Positions 1-7,215 are shown, counted from the stretch's first letter. The stretch: DNA of 8,304 nucleotides from JBLKSS01 sp047607725 (GCF_047607725.1 NZ_JBLKSS010000172.1:1-8304), one strand, 5' to 3'. Program-made: numbers and translations. The notes: generated from the letters alone by a model not told the origin.

Positions 1-142
1 ATCATCGCCGGATTATCCATGATCTGACAGCCGTCCCTTATAGGATGCGGGTTCACTAGGCATCGTAGTGGAACATATTCTTACCGGGCTATACAACAAA
101 CCCACCAATAATTCAAGACGTCCTCCACGGGGCGCTTACAAA
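1..142. other. Unassigned sequence at left edge
   Basis: This stretch lies downstream of the stop of the flippase pseudogene, which reads leftward. On the minus strand one frame stays open for about 38 codons from near 125, but it has no start signal and I recognise no protein in it. No hairpin followed by a T run is visible, so the flippase has no obvious terminator here. It may be the decayed start of a next gene in a surface-polysaccharide cluster. That is only an inference from position. Confidence 0.3.
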
Positions 143-1426
143 TTAACAAAGGTATACTCTTGTAGGAAAAAATATCTGGCTGGTGATGAGGCCTTTTCGG
201 AAGAAGGCGTTGAGTATAAAAAGTGATGAAAATTCTGAAAGTAAAGTGGCGAATGCTGCTACTTCTATTCCATACAGGGGGATGAGATAACTGTTGAGAG
301 CGATGTTGAGCACGGCAATAAGCGGCATTTTTATTGCAACAAAACGAAAACCGGCATTCATGATGATCACTCTATAAGCCACGGTACCCATCACGCTAAA
401 ACAGGTGGTGACCGCGCCTATCAGCAAAATGCCGGCGGCGGCGTGGTATGCCTTTCCGTAAATCAGGTCGATAATGGGCCCACTCATCAGGCTAACTAGT
501 GCGATAACGGGCACAAAGGTGCTGATGGCGATGACGTAGAGTAAATGGATCAACTCATCGGCTTTTTGACTACTTTTTTCCCTGACAATGGTCGACATCA
601 TCGATGTCACCAACGCTGAAGGAATAATTGCCCAGTCCTGGGTTATTGACTGGGCCGCACTGTAGAGGCCGACGGCATAACTGCCCAAATACTTCACCAG
701 CATAATCTGATCGATACGCGTATAGATGACGATCGACAAGCTGGATATAGCCAAAGGGAAACCCACCTGTAAAAGATAGAGATGGTATTTTTTGATATGC
801 TTGGGGCTTAAGTTCGCTTTCACACGCTGATTGAGCTATTTTTGCGAATAGCTAAACAATAATCGACGAATAATGAACGGCACAAAACTGCGGGCCACTA
901 CATAGGCAACAGCGAACCATACCAGGCTAAGTTTAAGGTAAATAAAAGTCAGGTTCAGGATAATAAAGAATAACAAAGCACAGTTGTTAATAATTAAATT
1001 GATTTTTGATCGCAGCGTAGCATCAAAAAAGAGCTTGTAAATATCATGAATGCTGAAAAATGTGCTCAGCAGCAACAGGGCCAGAATGACGACCTCATTA
1101 TGTTTCAGGTTTATCGATGCCCATATCATTAGCGCGGCGCTGAAAAACATAAACATCTTAAATTTGAGCTTCACCGAGGCCGACATGAGCCGCATGCCGG
1201 AGTATTTATTTTTAGCAATATGATTAAAAAGAATGTTGTCGCTGCCTAGCTGAACGAAAGGCATAATCAGGATGACGATAGAAAGCAAGTAACTAAAAGC
1301 GCCAAAATTAGCCGGCCCAAAATAGCGGGCGACAAACATGGCGGAGATGATTCCTCCCCCGGCAAAACACAATTTTTCAAGAATGATCCAGAACGTATTA
1401 AAAATAATCGCCGTCATAGTTACCAT
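143..1426 (-). pseudogene. wzx: Wzx-type polysaccharide flippase, split by one amber codon
   Basis: Intact relatives are inner-membrane flippases (MATE-like/MVF superfamily, Polysacc_synt family) that move undecaprenyl-linked glycan units to the periplasm. The minus strand reads 196 residues from ATG at 1426 to a TAG at 836-838. It then continues in the same frame to TAA at 143-145, giving about 427 codons, the usual length of this family. The N-terminal half has the typical opening: a hydrophobic helix, then VARYFGPANFGAFSY, then a further membrane helix. The C-terminal half has at least five hydrophobic segments. No frameshift is needed to join the halves, so the amber codon is the only lesion seen; CAG to TAG would explain it. 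The start is weak: I see no clear Shine-Dalgarno, and the Met at 1417 is an alternative. Glycan type cannot be told from sequence. The symbol names the family, not a strict orthologue. Confidence 0.8.
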
Positions 1427-1549
1427 TTCATAATGAGTACAAGTAAACCACAGGGCTCAATTGTCTACTGCGACGCTTACGCCCGGCTGCGGTGACGAAT
1501 ATTTCGTGCTGATGCAATATAACTATATCTTGCTATTAGACCGGACAAC

Positions 1550-1602
1550 TGAAATCAAGGTGAAATCTATTTCAGATATGGCGATTTCATCAGCTGATTT
1601 CA
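1550..1602. promoter_or_regulatory. Four GATTTCA half-sites in inverted pairs
   Basis: TGAAATC occurs at 1550-1556 and 1561-1567, and its reverse complement GATTTCA at 1583-1589 and 1596-1602. Start-to-start spacings are 11, 22 and 13 bp, close to whole helical turns. The block could form a DNA-binding array, or an imperfect hairpin in RNA. It lies upstream of the flippase and just beyond the terminator of the regulator gene, so control of flippase transcription is plausible but inferred. Confidence 0.35.
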
Positions 1603-1605
1603 TAT

Positions 1606-1629
1606 AAAAAACCCGCCGTAGCGGGTTTT
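1606..1629 (-). terminator. Rho-independent terminator
   Basis: A nine-base perfect stem (1608-1616 pairing with 1621-1629) closes a four-base loop, CGTA. The upper part is GC-rich (ACCCGC/GCGGGT). Read on the minus strand, the stem runs into a T tract with no interruption. It sits 23 bp beyond the stop of the minus-strand regulator pseudogene, so it is most likely that gene's terminator. On the plus strand the T run is shorter, so any bidirectional use would be weaker. Confidence 0.8.
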
Positions 1630-1652
1630 ATGTGGTATGTCGTTGCAGAGGA

Positions 1653-2502
1653 TTATCGTACCGTTCTGGGGTTACAGTAAAAATAGGCATCTTCCAAACC
1701 GCCTGTGGAGCCTAGGCATCGGCTGGCGTGAAGTAATAGAGGATTGTCATTCACCGAGCAGGTGGATGATAAGGTACTATAATCATTCCATTCTGTATTT
1801 TCATCTTGTCTGGCGGCAAGCGGGGTGTCCCCGTCAAATAAAAAAGTCAGGGCCGCAGTCAATAAAACAAAGAATGTCAGACATAATATGAATATTTTAC
1901 GTTTTTGATAGTAGAGCCGTTGTGCCAGAGAAAACAGGTACCGCCAGACCCCCATTCCCTGCAAGCTTTTATCGGGATAAGCATCACGATAAAGGTCAGC
2001 GGGGGTTTTGGCATGCGCGGGTAACGCCCAGACGGGCTCGGCATGATCGGAAGGGTCCATATAGAGTTCATCTACGACTCTGGGTGCCGGCTGTGGGGTC
2101 GGCTGCGCCGTTGTCGCCGCATCCAACCGGCATGCGTTGCTGCCGCTCGTCAACGGCGGTACCCGCGCCCATGCCGGGGAAGGCGAAAGGCGGGCTGGAG
2201 TGCATATCAAACCGATGTTTTTCTTCGATAATATAGCCAACGCGCGGGACAGTTTTTATAATTTCGTGTTCTTTGTCGCCAATTTTTTTGCGAATCGATT
2301 TTATCGTTTGATTAATAGTAGAATCAGAGCAATAGGTTCCTTTCCAAATGCGGTTTACGAACTCACCGCGCGTAACGGCTTTCGGGGAGTTTTCAACCAA
2401 TAAACTCAATATTTGGTACTCTTTTCAACGAAATCGGGTTTGAAGATCCGGGGCGACTTTCACATCAAGATTATCGATAGTGATAGTTTCAGTAAGTTTC
2501 AT
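1653..2502 (-). pseudogene. CadC/ToxR-type membrane-anchored winged-helix regulator, broken
   Basis: Relatives bind DNA with an N-terminal OmpR-type winged helix while anchored in the inner membrane, and sense signals with a periplasmic tail. From ATG at 2502 the frame hits TGA at 2425-2427, codon 26. The same frame then continues with KEYQILSLLVENSPK, a winged-helix core (INQTIKSIRKKIG) and the wing (TVPRVGYII). Between about 2200 and 2120 the frame shifts by one base (net +1) into a Pro/Gln/Ala linker. One transmembrane helix follows (FILCLTFFVLLTAALTFLF, near residues 205-224), then a tail of about 55 residues with three cysteines. Restored length is about 282 residues, normal for the type. 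The sequence around codon 26 looks shorter than in relatives, so a small deletion may accompany the stop. Target genes are unknown; the flippase lies next downstream on the same strand, past a terminator. Confidence 0.72.
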
Positions 2503-2510
2503 TTAAAAGT

Positions 2511-2515
2511 ACCTC
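2511..2515 (-). promoter_or_regulatory. Ribosome-binding site of the regulator
   Basis: The minus strand reads GAGGT, followed eight bases later by ATG at 2502. This supports that start for the winged-helix regulator over the in-frame TTG at 2409, which has no such site and lies beyond the premature TGA. Confidence 0.6.
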
Positions 2516-2610
2516 AGATATTTTTTTTCTTATCGTAATGCTTTCTCATAAGCTATACATGAAAATGAAAACTCAAATAATTTAATCAGATGATAGGGTT
2601 TTCATTTATT

Positions 2611-2628
2611 TTAAGCGTAACGATCCAT
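2611..2628 (-). other. Five-codon ORF behind a perfect Shine-Dalgarno
   Basis: On the minus strand AGGAGG (2633-2638) is followed four bases later by ATG GAT CGT TAC GCT TAA, encoding M-D-R-Y-A. It lies 109 bp upstream of the regulator start on the same strand. It could be a leader peptide for the regulator, the stub of a truncated gene, or chance. The only strong evidence is the unusually good ribosome-binding site. Confidence 0.25.
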
Positions 2629-2967
2629 AATGCCTCCTAAGAAGATGAGTGGTGGTAAAGGCTAATCAAAGTTAGTTGAAGGCTTGGTAAGCTGTTAAAG
2701 TAATTATTCTTAATTTTATAGTCAAATTATCATTTTTTACTTTTCAGCTGACGTTAACGCGCGGCCACAGATTAACCATAACGGCAAAAGGATTTTGTAT
2801 GATATTTTCACCTTGATAATTGGCTGAAAAAAATTATTTTGCAATGGATTTTTGGCTGAATTCATGAAATTTAATCTAAAATATTCAACCTAATGATTTT
2901 CCAAGTTTTCACTCAAATAATGAAATTATCGATAGGGGGATGACGCTTTGACCTTGAGGATAGAAAA

Positions 2968-3018
2968 ATGAGTGAAATTTTAGGTTTTGCTTTGTGTTTT
3001 ATTAGCATCGTAGGATAA
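2968..3018 (+). CDS. Possible 16-residue hydrophobic peptide
   Basis: TTGAGGA (2954-2960) is followed by a 7-base spacer and ATG at 2968. The ORF reads MSEILGFALCFISIVG and ends at TAA, 3016-3018. The peptide is strongly hydrophobic after the first three residues, like the start of a small membrane protein. Reading on past the TAA gives more hydrophobic sequence (CAVFYAG, then another TAA), so this could be the head of a slightly longer membrane protein that has acquired stops. I do not recognise the family. A real short peptide, a decayed gene and chance all remain open. Confidence 0.25.
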   Translation: MSEILGFALCFISIVG

Positions 3019-3156
3019 TGTGCAGTGTTTTATGCTGGATAAGCTTGGTTCACTGGTGACATTAGGGGAGTGGCGGGCGGTTTTGAGTTTTGCAAGACTT
3101 TTGATTGCCTTTAGGCTATTTCATCTATTTTACATAAAATATCTGAGTATTATCCT

Positions 3157-3173
3157 AAGGGGGCACCATGTGA
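3157..3173 (+). other. Start-stop element with strong Shine-Dalgarno
   Basis: AAGGGGG (3157-3163) precedes ATG at 3168-3170 by four bases, and the ATG is followed at once by TGA (3171-3173). After the TGA the frame stays open for about 60 codons, but that stretch runs through the 23-bp tandem repeat. It may be the stub of a gene killed at codon 2, or a chance match. Confidence 0.2.
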
Positions 3174-3233
3174 AATATTCGACGTCCGCTTCAGGCCCGT
3201 CTTTTCTCTACCGCCAGCAGGGAGATAAATCGC

Positions 3234-3290
3234 GAAAAAAACGGGTATCCCACATCTCAAAAAACGCGTATCCCACATCTCAAAAAACGC
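3234..3290. repeat. 23-bp direct tandem repeat, 2 copies plus a partial
   Basis: Two identical 23-bp units occupy 3245-3267 and 3268-3290; each begins GTATCCCACATCTC and ends AAAAAACGC. A degenerate partial copy (AAAAAAACGG) precedes them at 3234-3243. The units abut without spacers. Because 23 is not a multiple of three, copy-number change would shift any reading frame through it. Confidence 0.85.
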
Positions 3291-3419
3291 GTTAATTTAG
3301 AATTTTTCCGCCCGATAGTAACCACACTTTATTTGTTAAACTGGAATAGGATTATTAATTAACCTTTTTTAGTTATTCGTTTAACCTCATTTTCTGCCTT
3401 CGATTCCTAAAGCCATTGT

Positions 3420-3441
3420 CTTACGTCGTAAGAGGTTGACA
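3420..3441 (+). promoter_or_regulatory. Palindrome beside a perfect -35 box
   Basis: CTTACG T CGTAAG (3420-3432) is a perfect 13-bp palindrome. Three bases after it comes TTGACA (3436-3441), an exact sigma-70 -35 hexamer. At the expected distance (3459-3464) CAGGAA is a poor -10 box, so this would be either an activator-dependent promoter or a remnant. It lies 200 bp upstream of ycdY, where ycdX would normally lie. Confidence 0.25.
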
Positions 3442-3640
3442 CGCCGCGTTTTGGGTAGCAGGAAGGCGGGTGATTGACTACGGGCGCAGCATGCCGTTAA
3501 ACAAGCCCGTGCGCGTCGTCAGCGCGACGCTTTGGCGCCGTCAATGGCCCCCTTTTTTAGCCCATCGATGAAGCGGCGGGATTGCGCAATAGGCCAATCT
3601 ATGACACTGTCTGCGCCGGTGAACCGCTAGGGGTATAAAG

Positions 3641-4188
3641 ATGAATGATTTTTCGCTGGTGTGCCGGGTGCTTGGCACGTTGTTTTGCCGTCAGCCGCAG
3701 GATGAGGTGCTCTCACGCTTATCGCGCAGGATAAGCTCGCTGAGCACTGGCCGCTGAAACAAGACGCGCTGCTTACGCGTATGCAACAGGAATGCTTGCC
3801 CGAGGCGTTGCAGCAAGACTTCCAAGCGCTGTTTTGTGGCGACGCGCCAAAAGTTTCCCCCTATCGATCCGCCTGGTTGGACGCTGACGAGCAGGACATT
3901 CGCGCTTTTTTGCTCGCCCGGGGTATGCCCTGCGGCGAGAAGCCTACTGACCACTTTGGCGCGTTGTTGCTGGCCGGCTCCTGGCTTGAAAATCAGGCGC
4001 AGCAGGACGAAACCGAAGCACAACGGCAACTGTTTGACCGTTTTCTTTTGACCTGGAGCGAACGTTTTCTCGGTAAAGTGGAGGCTCATGCCGGCACCGG
4101 CTTTTATCGTGCGCTGGCGATGCTCTGTCACGAAGCGCTGCCTGAGTTACGTGACGAGCTGGGTTCTGACGCAGGGCAGGAAGGGTAA
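3641..4188 (+). pseudogene. ycdY: YcdY, TorD-family redox enzyme chaperone, frameshifted
   Basis: YcdY belongs to the TorD/DmsD family of cytoplasmic chaperones that help mature redox enzymes. AGGGGT (3629-3634) sits six bases before ATG at 3641. The first frame reads MNDFSLVCRVLGTLFCRQPQDEVLSRL, close to the E. coli start as I recall it, then leaves frame near 3715-3722. The next frame resumes with LIAQDKLAEHWPL and continues to TAA at 4186-4188. It keeps the conserved blocks PYRSAW, RGMP, TDHFGALLLAGSWLE and FLGKVEAHA. The shift fits loss of one base, or of 1+3n bases; relatives appear about three residues longer at that point. Without correction the product ends after about 38 residues. 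The C-terminal part otherwise looks intact, which suggests a recent lesion. Neither ycdX nor ycdZ, its E. coli neighbours, is visible. Confidence 0.85.
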
Positions 4189-4600
4189 CACGCCTGGGGG
4201 CAGGAGTGTGCTGGGGCAATCGCTGGCGCTATATTCTGCAATGGCTTACGCCTTCATGAGTTAATTGGTGCGGCGGGACGTAAGAGGCTCCCGCTATTTC
4301 TATCGCATCACCTGTGCTCGATTAACGCTTAACCGGCAGCGAGGATCATTGCCGCCCGGGCGATACGCAGCCGCTCACGCCTTGAGGGCGTATCGCCGCC
4401 TGCGTCGACAGGCGAGGATGGGGCAATGATCCGCGCCTTGCCGGTGCTGTCGTCGCCAGCCCGATGCCCGCGTCACTGCGACTTTATCGCCGGGGAAAAG
4501 CCGGACAATGTTACCCGACTGCCCGTTCCGACACAGGGGCTTACGCCAGTACGATAGCTGGCGCGAGTTGTAACGCGTGGCAGGTTTGCCGCGGCGGGGT
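4189..4600. other. Gene-free GC-rich gap
   Basis: I recognise no protein on either strand between the ycdY stop and the yceB stop. In E. coli this interval would hold many genes, with pyrC and dinI nearest to yceB, and I see no trace of them. The notable content is the nested inverted repeat at 4334-4444. Both flanking genes are read toward this gap, yet neither has a hairpin with a T run behind it. Confidence 0.5.
4334..4444. repeat. Large nested inverted repeat
   Basis: Outer arms: GGATCATTGCC at 4343-4353 pairs perfectly with GGCAATGATCC at 4422-4432. It extends outward, after a small bulge, to CCGGCA (4334-4339) with TGCCGG (4439-4444). Inside, GGCGATACGC (4359-4368) pairs with GCGTATCGCC (4388-4397) around a 19-base loop, and GCCTG (4398-4402) pairs with CAGGC (4409-4413). 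The fold would be a closing stem with two inner hairpins, a three-way junction. A MITE-like or REP-like element, a structured RNA and a recombination scar are all possible. Confidence 0.65.
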
Positions 4601-5156
4601 TTAGCGGGTAAAAGGAATCACCAGTTCGCCCGGCTTGACCTCGAGCCCTTTCGCCAGTTTTTTCGCCAGCGCCTCGCTTTTGCTGCGATTGGCGTCCAGA
4701 CGGTAAGCCGGTTGGGCATCGAACCAGCTCCTTAACGATTGCTGAAGATAAGGCTCCAGCGTGCGCAGCGTGCCGGTAAGTTTTTCCGGGTTGACCTGAT
4801 AATTGACCAGTTGCATATCTTTGAGATAAATGGCGCCCTGTTCGGGGTCATAGTAGGGCTGCGCTTTCAGCGTCACCCTGCTGCGAACCCAGCAGGGAAA
4901 CGACGTTAAAGCGGGCATTGCCGGCTAACGTGACCTTACCCGGCTTCTTTCCTGCCAATCGGTTGTGCAAATCCTGCAGAACGATATCGGCCGAGATCAG
5001 TCCCGGGATACCGATGGATTTATGAAAATCAGTGTGCTACTGCAGATAGTCATTCACCTTTTGTTCGCTGAGGCTGTAATGCGTCAACCGATTACAGCCG
5101 CTCAGCAGCAGGCCGCAAAACATCACCGCCAGCGCGAAGCGATTACCCTGTTTCAT
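4601..5156 (-). pseudogene. yceB: YceB-type lipoprotein, amber codon plus frameshift
   Basis: YceB is a small lipoprotein of the cell envelope with a DUF1439-type domain and no firmly known function. From ATG at 5156 the frame encodes a signal peptide with lipobox LLSGC (Cys near residue 21). It then meets TAG at 5037-5039, codon 40. The same frame continues with HTDFHKSIGIPGL and KVTLAGNARFNVVSLLGSQQ. Near 4876-4884 the frame shifts (+1, or an equivalent deletion such as -2 or -5) to VTLKAQPYYDPEQGAIYLKD, and runs to LAKKLAKGLEVKPGELVIPF and TAG at 4601-4603. Both halves match my recall of E. coli YceB along their whole length. A purine-rich GGGGAAGGA lies just before the ATG. It follows grxB on the same strand, as in E. 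coli. Confidence 0.88.
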
Positions 5157-5173
5157 TCCTTCCCCATACGTTC

Positions 5174-5198
5174 TTCGCCCCTCACGGCGAGGGGCGAA
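5174..5198 (-). promoter_or_regulatory. Perfect 10-bp hairpin in the yceB leader
   Basis: TTCGCCCCTC (5174-5183) pairs perfectly with GAGGGGCGAA (5189-5198) around a five-base loop. It ends 17 bases upstream of the yceB start codon. No T run follows on either strand, so it is not a standard intrinsic terminator. It could limit read-through from grxB, protect the yceB message, or be a small dispersed repeat. Confidence 0.5.
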
Positions 5199-5236
5199 CA
5201 GCATAACATAAATGCATCGGGGGCGGGCAGGGGATA

Positions 5237-5263
5237 CGCGCCGTGCGGGGCATATCCGGCGCG
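5237..5263 (-). repeat. 7-bp hairpin just after grxB
   Basis: CGCGCCG (5237-5243) pairs with CGGCGCG (5257-5263) around a 13-base loop, starting two bases beyond the restored grxB stop. There is no T tract. It may be a degraded terminator or an mRNA 3'-end structure. Confidence 0.35.
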
Positions 5264-5265
5264 GG

Positions 5266-5917
5266 TTATTGCGCCATACTGGACAGGAGATTGACCTGCG
5301 TTTGTTTGGCCATATTATCGCGATAATCGGCGACGCGGGTGGGTCAGTCGATGCCGGCGACGATGGTTAACGAGCGCAGCCAGGGGAAACAGGTGAATAT
5401 CGTCTTCAGACAGTTCGCCGTTGCAGGCATTGGGCTATTTAATCAATGGATCCAGATCGCGCAGCTGCTGGCTGATTTTTTTCACCAAGCCCGGCGTGGT
5501 GATCCCGCAATTGCTCGAAATCCACCCCAGGCTGGCCTGTTTTTTATTAATGAAATACTGGCGGGCATGCTCGGTGGCGAATTCTTCCAGGCTCGCACAC
5601 ACAAAGCGCGGCAGCAGCAAACGCTGCGCGGTGTCGCTCATGTCCTTTAGCCATTTGCCGATGGCGGGCTGTGTCGGGCCGGTCAAAAGCGGGCGCCTAT
5701 CAAGGTTGTCGATATAATGCACGATGTCCATGCTTTCCGGCATGTAGCTGCCGTCATCTTTTTGCAAGATCGGCACCGTTTTTTGACCCACCATGGAGAT
5801 GGGGGTGGTTTCATCGTCATTCGCCAGCACCTGCAGCGCGATGGGAATATTTTTGAGGCCAAAAATCATGCGGGCTTTTACGCAAAAGGGGCAGTGCTCA
5901 TAAATGTATAATTTTAT
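5266..5917 (-). pseudogene. grxB: Glutaredoxin 2, start lost and several stops
   Basis: Glutaredoxin 2 is a GST-like cytoplasmic protein that uses glutathione to reduce disulfides. The sequence starts KLYIYEHCPFC, with active-site cysteines at residues 9 and 12. It continues through MVGQKTVPILQKDD, ESMDIVHYID and KLLLP-like helices of the C-terminal domain. Four lesions are seen. The codon at the expected ATG is ATA (5915-5917), although GGAGG still lies upstream. TAG at 5435-5437 replaces codon 161. One extra G lies near 5379-5382, just after LFPL. TGA at 5344-5346 replaces the Trp of the WPTRVADYRDN block. The restored C-terminus (NMAKQTQVNLLSSMAQ, TAA at 5266-5268) gives 216 residues, against about 215 in E. 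coli. Upstream in-frame codons to 6043 lie across the mdtH end and are unlikely to be used. Confidence 0.9.
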
Positions 5918-6005
5918 GATGTCGGCATCCTCCCGTGGGATATTGGCGCCTACTGCGCCAATAAGGTACATAGGGAATAAAGTATGGGTAACTTTACGCC
6001 CGGGA

Positions 6006-7215
6006 TCAACCGCAGCGCCGACAGTTAAGCATCGCGGGCTCAATGGGACGCTGCTGAAATTGGCGGTACAACCCCAGCAAGGTAATAAAACCTATCAGCC
6101 CCAACATGAACCAGGGAAGCTGCGGGATCTCCAGCCGGTTGCCGACATCATACAGCCAGCCGCCGCTGCTATAACCGATGGCGCCGCCCAGCGCCAGGCC
6201 CAGGCGGCTAAATCCCATATAGCTGCCGCGGGCGCGGTTGTCCGCCAGCGACGCGCCCAACGTTTCCCGCGCGGGTTCGGCAATGATAGATCCGATGTAA
6301 AACAGGCTGATTAACATGAACAGCGCGCGCAAATCCTGGATCAGGCCGATAGGGAACAAACTCAGCAGCATGATGGTCAGCCCCGCCATTAATCGGGTTT
6401 CCAACCTAAAGCGCTTTTCGCTCCAGCGGGCAATGGGGTAGAGCAGCGACAGGGCTGCTTCGATAGCATACATCCATTTCACCGCCGCGGGCTAGCCGGC
6501 CACCTCATTGACGCGGATCGGCAGCATTAGCATCACCTGTACCGAAAGCATGTAATAATCGGTTAAGGTTAATACGTAGGTAACGAAACGCTGATCGCGC
6601 AGTAACCGGCGCATACCTTCCAGCATCGGCGCGCGTACGGTGGAGATACGATACCCCGGCAGCAGCCAGGCGTTGAAGATGGCGGCGAACACAAACAGTA
6701 CCGCGCCGGCCAGGCACACCAATTTAAAATCATAGCGCAACAGCCAACTGCCGAGCAGTGCGCCGATAACGGCGCAGGCTCTGTCTTGCATCATCAGCAG
6801 CGAATAGAAGCGACCTCGCTCCCAGGGGCGCGTCAATTTAATGACCAGCGCCGTCCGGGGCGGATCAAACAGGGTGCCGCCCAAGGCGGATAGGGCGCAG
6901 GACAGCCAAAGCAGCCAGGGTTCATCGGCGATGCCCATTAATACGAACCCCAAGGCGCGCATCAGCATACCGGCGATGATCATCGGCTTCGCCCCCAGTC
7001 TGTCGGCGAAGGCGCCGCCAAAAATACCCAGCCCCTGCTGTATGAATTGCCGCAGGCCGAGTATACCCACCAGCAGCGCGGCCCAGCCGAGTTGATCGAC
7101 AAACCGTATGGAAATGAGCGGGAAGACGACATAAAAGCCCATCACCACCAGTATATTATCCATTAACAGAAAATATTTACCCAAGCTCCTAGCTTGCTTG
7201 CGAGACCGACGACAT
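6006..7215 (-). pseudogene. mdtH: MdtH, MFS multidrug efflux transporter, frameshift and amber
   Basis: MdtH is a 12-helix major facilitator superfamily exporter of the inner membrane; the E. coli protein has about 402 residues. The true start is ATG at 7215, behind AGGGTGGA, reading MSSVSQA. A tandem GCTT duplication (7192-7199, plus strand) then breaks the frame. Without the four extra bases the frame runs ARSLGKYFLL to TAG at 6492-6494, and continues in frame from PAAVKWMYAIEA to TAA at 6006-6008, for 401 residues in all. MFS motif A is visible as GGAFADRLGAKP, and the later SIIAEPARETLGASLAD block is kept. Small in-frame losses (VGI-LGLRQF, ALS-LLYP) and charged or odd residues in conserved helices (MQDRACAVIG) suggest drift after loss of function. 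The amber codon falls between the two six-helix halves. Confidence 0.92.

Larger units (their letters stand above)
2503..3640. other. Long non-coding stretch, AT-rich on the left
   Basis: No gene of normal size can be supported here. From 2503 to about 3020 the DNA is clearly richer in A and T than the genes to the right, as in horizontally acquired or H-NS-bound islands. Several strong Shine-Dalgarno sequences precede ORFs of 1-16 codons. TTGGCTGAA occurs at 2820-2828 and 2852-2860, and ACTCAAATAAT at 2571-2581 and 2911-2921. From about 3430 the composition turns GC-rich, but I recognised no remnant, including none of ycdX, which precedes ycdY in E. coli. Confidence 0.5.

Noticed and set aside
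1922..2403. Overlapping plus-strand open frames of 60-105 codons
   Set aside because: They lie opposite the winged-helix regulator, which has clear family motifs on the minus strand; GC-rich DNA gives such shadows.
3234..3290. A short CRISPR array
   Set aside because: The repeat units abut with no spacers between them, and no cas gene is in view.
3020..3295. A 91-codon open frame on the plus strand
   Set aside because: No good ribosome-binding site, no recognisable domain, and its end is made of the 23-bp tandem repeat. It looks like chance.
3513..3535. A small GC-rich inverted repeat (GCGTCG/CGACGC)
   Set aside because: Only six base pairs in a GC-rich area with no T tract; expected by chance.
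3691..4131. A 146-codon open frame on the minus strand opposite ycdY
   Set aside because: It is the antisense shadow of ycdY, whose product is recognisable on the plus strand; the antisense product resembles nothing I know.
5918..6043. N-terminal extension of GrxB by 42 codons in the same frame
   Set aside because: It overlaps the 3' end of mdtH, has no ribosome-binding site, and no glutaredoxin 2 has such an extension. The lost start at 5917 explains the open upstream frame.
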